A stretch of 64,000 nucleotides of DNA from Rallus limicola (taxonomy: Eukaryota > Chordata > Aves > Gruiformes > Rallidae). Location: positions 37,860,547 through 37,924,546 of the forward strand of contig JAKCOZ010000008.1 of the NCBI GenBank assembly GCA_022605955.1, read 5' to 3'. The notes under the pieces were generated by a model. That model made no database searches, had not been told where the DNA came from, and saw only the letters and a list, made by a program, of their open reading frames with translations. Positions 60,735 to 64,000 of this stretch are shown here, piece by piece (positions within the stretch are counted from its first letter, which is position 1; each line of letters begins with the position of its first letter). Made by a program: the position numbers and the translations under genes.

Positions 60735-61080
60735 AAAAGCCAAGAAGATGATTAGGCGCTGGGGACTGTGACATAGAAAAAGAGGCTGAAAAAGATGAGC
60801 TTGCTCAGGATTCAGAAGAGAAGGCTTATTCAGGAGGAGAATTTATTGCTCTGTTCAAGTCCCTTAGCAGGAGGGCATAAAGAAAACAAAGCAATGCTCT
60901 CCTCACAGATTCACAGGGAAGGGATGAGAGGCAACAGACGCAAGCTGGAACTTGGCAAATTTGAATAATAAATTTGATATACAAAAGTCTTTTCACTATA
61001 AGGGTCAGAGAAGATATTAAAAATTTGACAAGACGTAGAATGGAACCAACTAGACACACTTTGACCAGGAGATTTGCTGA
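60735..61080 (+). mobile_element. CR1 LINE, heavily degraded fragment
   Basis: Weak but ordered similarity to CR1: 'aagaagatgattaggcgctg', 'ttcagaagagaaggcttatt', 'gggatgagaggcaacagacg' and 'aagtcttttcactataaggg'. The oldest-looking copy in the window. Confidence 0.5.
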
Positions 61081-61575
61081 GAGACCTGCAAATGACCTTC
61101 CAAAAAGAAGTATTTTATGAGTCTCTGACAATTCAGAACATAGAGAATCCTACTTTAAAGGGAAATAAAAAAAACCCAAAAGACAGTAGCACAGAGGAAA
61201 TCGGTAATGATAAGTTGGACCACAGGATGAGCAAAGGTCTTCTCAGAGGAAAGTGCCTTAGACCACATCAACAGCCCAGACAGAAGTTCTGAACAGCCTA
61301 CTCTAATGTCAAAGCTGACTTTGAGCAGAGGTCTGAGGTCAGTGGGGAGTTCCTCAGAGAGATAATTCCATATACAACACCAGCTCCATCTTTATACTGG
61401 GATATTTGGATGCCTTCACTGAAGCATGTGCTGGCACCTCTTTGTAAAGCAAAAGGAGTTTTAAATCCTTCTCCTGTCACACACAGAGAGATCTTTCTAA
61501 CGAAATCTGTATTACTGCTGTTCAGAGTACATAAGAGCCTCCAAGAATGACAAGGAAAAACAGAGTTCAACTCAC
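61081..61575. other. UGT1A intronic sequence next to distal first exon
   Basis: Start of the long (~11 kb) intron joining the distal first exon to shared exon 2. Nothing else recognised. Confidence 0.5.
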
Positions 61576-62436
61576 CCGAGTTAACTTCTTATAAGCACAG
61601 TTTACTCCACTAATCATAATCATGTTGGGCATCAATGGTCTTGGATAGTGTAAAACAAAGTCTAGCTTCACGAGCCAAATGGAAGCCTGGCGTAAGAGGT
61701 CTGGCACAGTCACATCCCGCTGCAGGAACTCAGAAGCCAGTTTTGCGTATGGTTCAAAGACAAAATCACAAAGAAAATAATTTGGGACCTCAAAAATCAG
61801 ATTCTTCACCCGCTGGAGAAAGTTCATGCGGTCTGTAAGGTCTGTGAATACCCTGGGGACATAAGAAGGGGGATTGGGACACTGAGTGGCTTCAAATTCT
61901 AAACCACAGGGTATTTGCTGCAAAAAAAACACGGAAGGGACTGAAAGATGCTCAGCCAGTATCTGCCCGCAGGGTAGAAATGGATCTGTAAAGACAGCAT
62001 CAAACTTGCTCTCTTCAAGGTATCTGACAAGTTCTTTGTTGTTCAGTAAGTGGGTACAGGTGGACAACAACATGGCAGAAGTATTTTTCACACCTTCATA
62101 TGTTTTAAAAAATCTTTCCAGAAAAGATCCTTCTTCAAATACATCCTGGCTAGTTCTCCAGAAGATGTGATGCATCTCTTCCTGCGTGAAAGGGACTGGG
62201 TATGTTTTCAGAACAAAAGTCTTTGCTGGTTTTATGTACAAACTGACTTCAGGTGCAACCACCACGACTTCATGCCCCTTCTGCCTCAGGCTGTCCAACA
62301 CTTCCCTCATGCTGAGCCAGTGACTCCCATCCACTGGCACCACCAGCAGCTTCCCACCAGTGGCCAAAGTGAGCATGGACAGGAGCAGAACCAGCGTCAC
62401 CGTGACTCGCGGGTGAGCGCAAGGCAGCGGGGCCAT
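61576..62436 (-). CDS. UGT1A1: UGT1A first exon, distal copy (UGT1A1-like)
   Basis: 287 codons from ATG at 62436 to donor GTGAGT at 61575; 532 residues with the shared exons, the usual UGT1A length. Signal peptide (VTVTLVLLLSMLTLAT), then GGKLLVVPVDGSHWLSM with catalytic His39. Asp151 lies in KFDAVFTDPFLPCG, and an NTS sequon is at 118. It resembles human UGT1A1 most, in the VSLYIKPA…KTYPVPF, SAMLLSTCTHLLNNKEL and PCGLEFEATQCPNP stretches, suggesting a bilirubin/oestrogen-type enzyme (inference). It ends GVNCAYKKLTR instead of the usual …LSQ/LSK. The open frame extends 19 codons upstream (ATG at 62493). The inner ATG is preferred for length and its position just before the signal peptide. Confidence 0.94.
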
Positions 62437-62510
62437 GTCTGCAGAGATCTGGCAAGTGCTGCCCAGAAAGCAAGCCACCGGTGGCACTGACACTGCAGCG
62501 CCAGCTCCCT

Positions 62511-62520
62511 GCTTTTAAGC
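62511..62520 (-). promoter_or_regulatory. UGT1A1: TATA-like element of distal UGT1A first exon
   Basis: GCTTAAAAGC, 75-84 bases before the ATG on the minus strand; the only A/T core in an otherwise GC-balanced upstream segment. Sequence match only. Confidence 0.35.
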
Positions 62521-63961
62521 CACAACAGAACTTTTGATCCGTCCAGGTATTTATTTTGTGGTAAATGTGTAATCACCAAGTTGATAAAAGGCTACTTAAC
62601 AAGTACTAAGTTCATCTAACTGCACGGGTTGGTGGTGTGTGGTGGACATCCCATCTCTGTTTCTGTAAGAGGAACTGAGGAGTGACCCCAAAGGAGCAGG
62701 GGTGGCTGTGGGTGGGAGTGTGTTTCTGTGAGCTTCCCCCTGGCTGGTCCGTTTGCAAGGGCAGAAGATGTGTCACATCCACATTGCTATTGAACCTAGC
62801 AGAGGCTTCCCCCTTTCTCCTGGGCAAGACCTGACCTGCCTCTCTTTCTCTTTGAAGACGAATCTCTTGCAGTCCTGTGGCTCCGTAGGAGATGTGGAAG
62901 AGCTGTTTATGATTGTTTCTGGAGTGAGAAGACTGATGGAGTTGGAAGTGCAACAAAAATTGTATGTTAAGCACCCAAGAAGTACTACAGGTTCCTGCAA
63001 AGGCACAAATGATTGAGGGTTTTGATTAAGTTCCCCCATGAGATGTGTGACAGCCTGAAGAGCTGAACCCAGAGTAACCTGACAAGGCTGGAGCAGAAGG
63101 TATGTTCTTGTTATACAGTGTCTGTTCCCACCACCAGCATGGATGCTGGTAGATTTGGCAGGTAGAACTGTACTCTCTTCTGCCTGTTGAGACTTCTTCC
63201 TCTAATCCCTTTTTTTTTGAGACCTCCTAGATGGGAAAGGTCCATCAATGTCTTATTTTAGGACCAGTCCTGGGTCTATGCCCTTCCTTTTCTCCCTGAC
63301 GTTTAGGAGGAGACCTGTTCTTCCAGACACAGGGTCACACCACTTCTGCAAGCCACACAGAGCCACTGGGGACTTCAGACAGAATCAGCACTGCAGTGAT
63401 TAGAGATCAGGGAAGAAAGTGGTACTTTCTCCACCAAACTGTGATGAGGAACACACAGACAAATTCTTGTCAGTTCCTGTTATCAAGAAGTTAAGACCAT
63501 TTATATTACAGTGACGCAGCAGTGCTGATGCTTCCACTGAGGAGCATTCCTGGCCTAGGATATGCCAACAGAAGAATGATTGAAAAGCTGTGCTTTGCCA
63601 AACCTGCTAGAATTCATGAGGTACACTGCTAACCTATGACTATTTCCATCTGCAAATCAAGCACCATGGTGATTGACGACACCGTGCAAACAAATGGGGG
63701 TGTGTGTGTGTTTGTCCACCATATTCCAAATCATAGGAAAACCTTCTTGAGAGAAAAATAAATAAATAAATAAAAGGCTGAAGAACATGAGGAAATTCTG
63801 CAGGGATTCATTCATAAGGCAGAACAAGAGACTGATAAGGCACTTATCAAATGAATCTCTTGCAGAAGACATTATGAAAGAGGCTTGGAGTGACCCACTG
63901 TAATGCCAAGTGTGACCTGGTTTTGGGCAGGGAGTTTGGCCCCATGCCCTCAAGGGCCCTT
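62521..63961. other. Upstream spacer of distal UGT1A first exon
   Basis: Contains a short (GT)n at about 63698-63710 and an AAAT run near 63757-63774. No complete exon seen. Confidence 0.45.
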
Positions 63962-64000
63962 CCTAGTACAGGGTCTGTAAGGACAGCATCAGACTTGCTC
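63962..64000 (-). pseudogene. Truncated UGT1A first exon remnant, running off the window
   Basis: The minus strand reads SKSDAVLTDPVL, aligning with (E)SKFDAVFTDPFL of the distal first exon. At nucleotide level 27 of the last 30 bases match 61985-62016. Similarity stops abruptly after the catalytic-Asp segment. The frame then reads unrelated residues to a TGA at 63849-63847, with no PCG motif, no C-terminal exon portion and no UGT donor. The 5' part lies beyond the window. A 3'-truncated, non-functional first exon is the best reading. Confidence 0.7.

Larger units (their letters stand above)
47214..62436 (-). other. UGT1A: UGT1A locus: alternative first exons on shared exons 2-5
   Basis: Three intact first exons (62436-61576, 56015-55167, 53477-52626) each end in phase 0 at a GT donor and can splice to the same exon 2 at 50267. 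The shared exons have the sizes known for vertebrate UGT1A exons 2-4 (132, 88 and 220 bp) plus a 298-bp coding part of exon 5. Predicted proteins have 532, 528 and 529 residues. Each isoform combines its own acceptor-binding half with a common donor-binding half, the arrangement established for mammalian UGT1A. I infer that each first exon has its own promoter. Confidence 0.95.

Noticed and set aside
62050..62490. 146-codon + strand frame
   Set aside because: Antisense to the distal UGT1A first exon.
1..64000. tRNA, rRNA, endogenous retrovirus with gag/pol/env, or microbial defence system
   Set aside because: No cloverleaf, rRNA core, retroviral protein motif or bacterial gene arrangement was seen on either strand.

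Overview
This is a 64 kb stretch of vertebrate, almost certainly bird, genomic DNA. The evidence is spliced genes with GT/AG introns, many 5'-truncated CR1 retrotransposon tails in both orientations (3' ends of the attctatgattctatgatt type), and protein sequence very close to vertebrate SH3BP4 and UGT1A. No bacterial, viral or CRISPR feature was found. The species cannot be named from the sequence alone.

Layout. Positions 1-23,384 hold no recognisable coding exon. They contain CR1 copies, short simple repeats and a ~2 kb polypyrimidine tandem array (2,557-4,586; about 80 units of ~25 bp). SH3BP4 lies on the + strand from 23,385 to ~36,100. Four coding exons join in frame (23,490-23,607; 25,848-28,210; 35,072-35,260; 35,505-35,729) to give 964 residues. 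A short 5' untranslated stretch carries a three-codon upstream ORF, and a poly(A) signal sits at 36,086. Positions 36,110-46,500 are intergenic with three CR1 copies.

From ~46,500 to the end of the window the minus strand holds a UGT1A-type locus. Four shared exons (2-5: 50,267-50,136; 49,889-49,802; 49,019-48,800; 47,511-47,214) encode the common 245-residue half. Upstream are three intact alternative first exons (53,477-52,626; 56,015-55,167; 62,436-61,576), each ending in phase 0 at a GT donor. The predicted enzymes are 529, 528 and 532 residues long. A fourth, broken first exon runs off the right edge (about 63,962-64,000).

How the genes work together. SH3BP4 and UGT1A converge tail to tail and are functionally unrelated. 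SH3BP4 is an endocytic adaptor that also dampens amino-acid signalling to mTORC1. UGT1A makes ER-membrane UDP-glucuronosyltransferases: each first exon supplies the signal peptide, catalytic His/Asp pair and acceptor pocket, and the shared exons supply the UDP-glucuronic-acid site, membrane anchor and ER-retrieval tail.

The most unusual structures are a near-perfect AT-rich palindrome between UGT1A first exons (81-bp arms, 78/81 matching, 59,216-59,422), the CpG-punctuated polypyrimidine array, the truncated first exon at the window edge, and a run of HNF1-like sites upstream of the proximal first exon.
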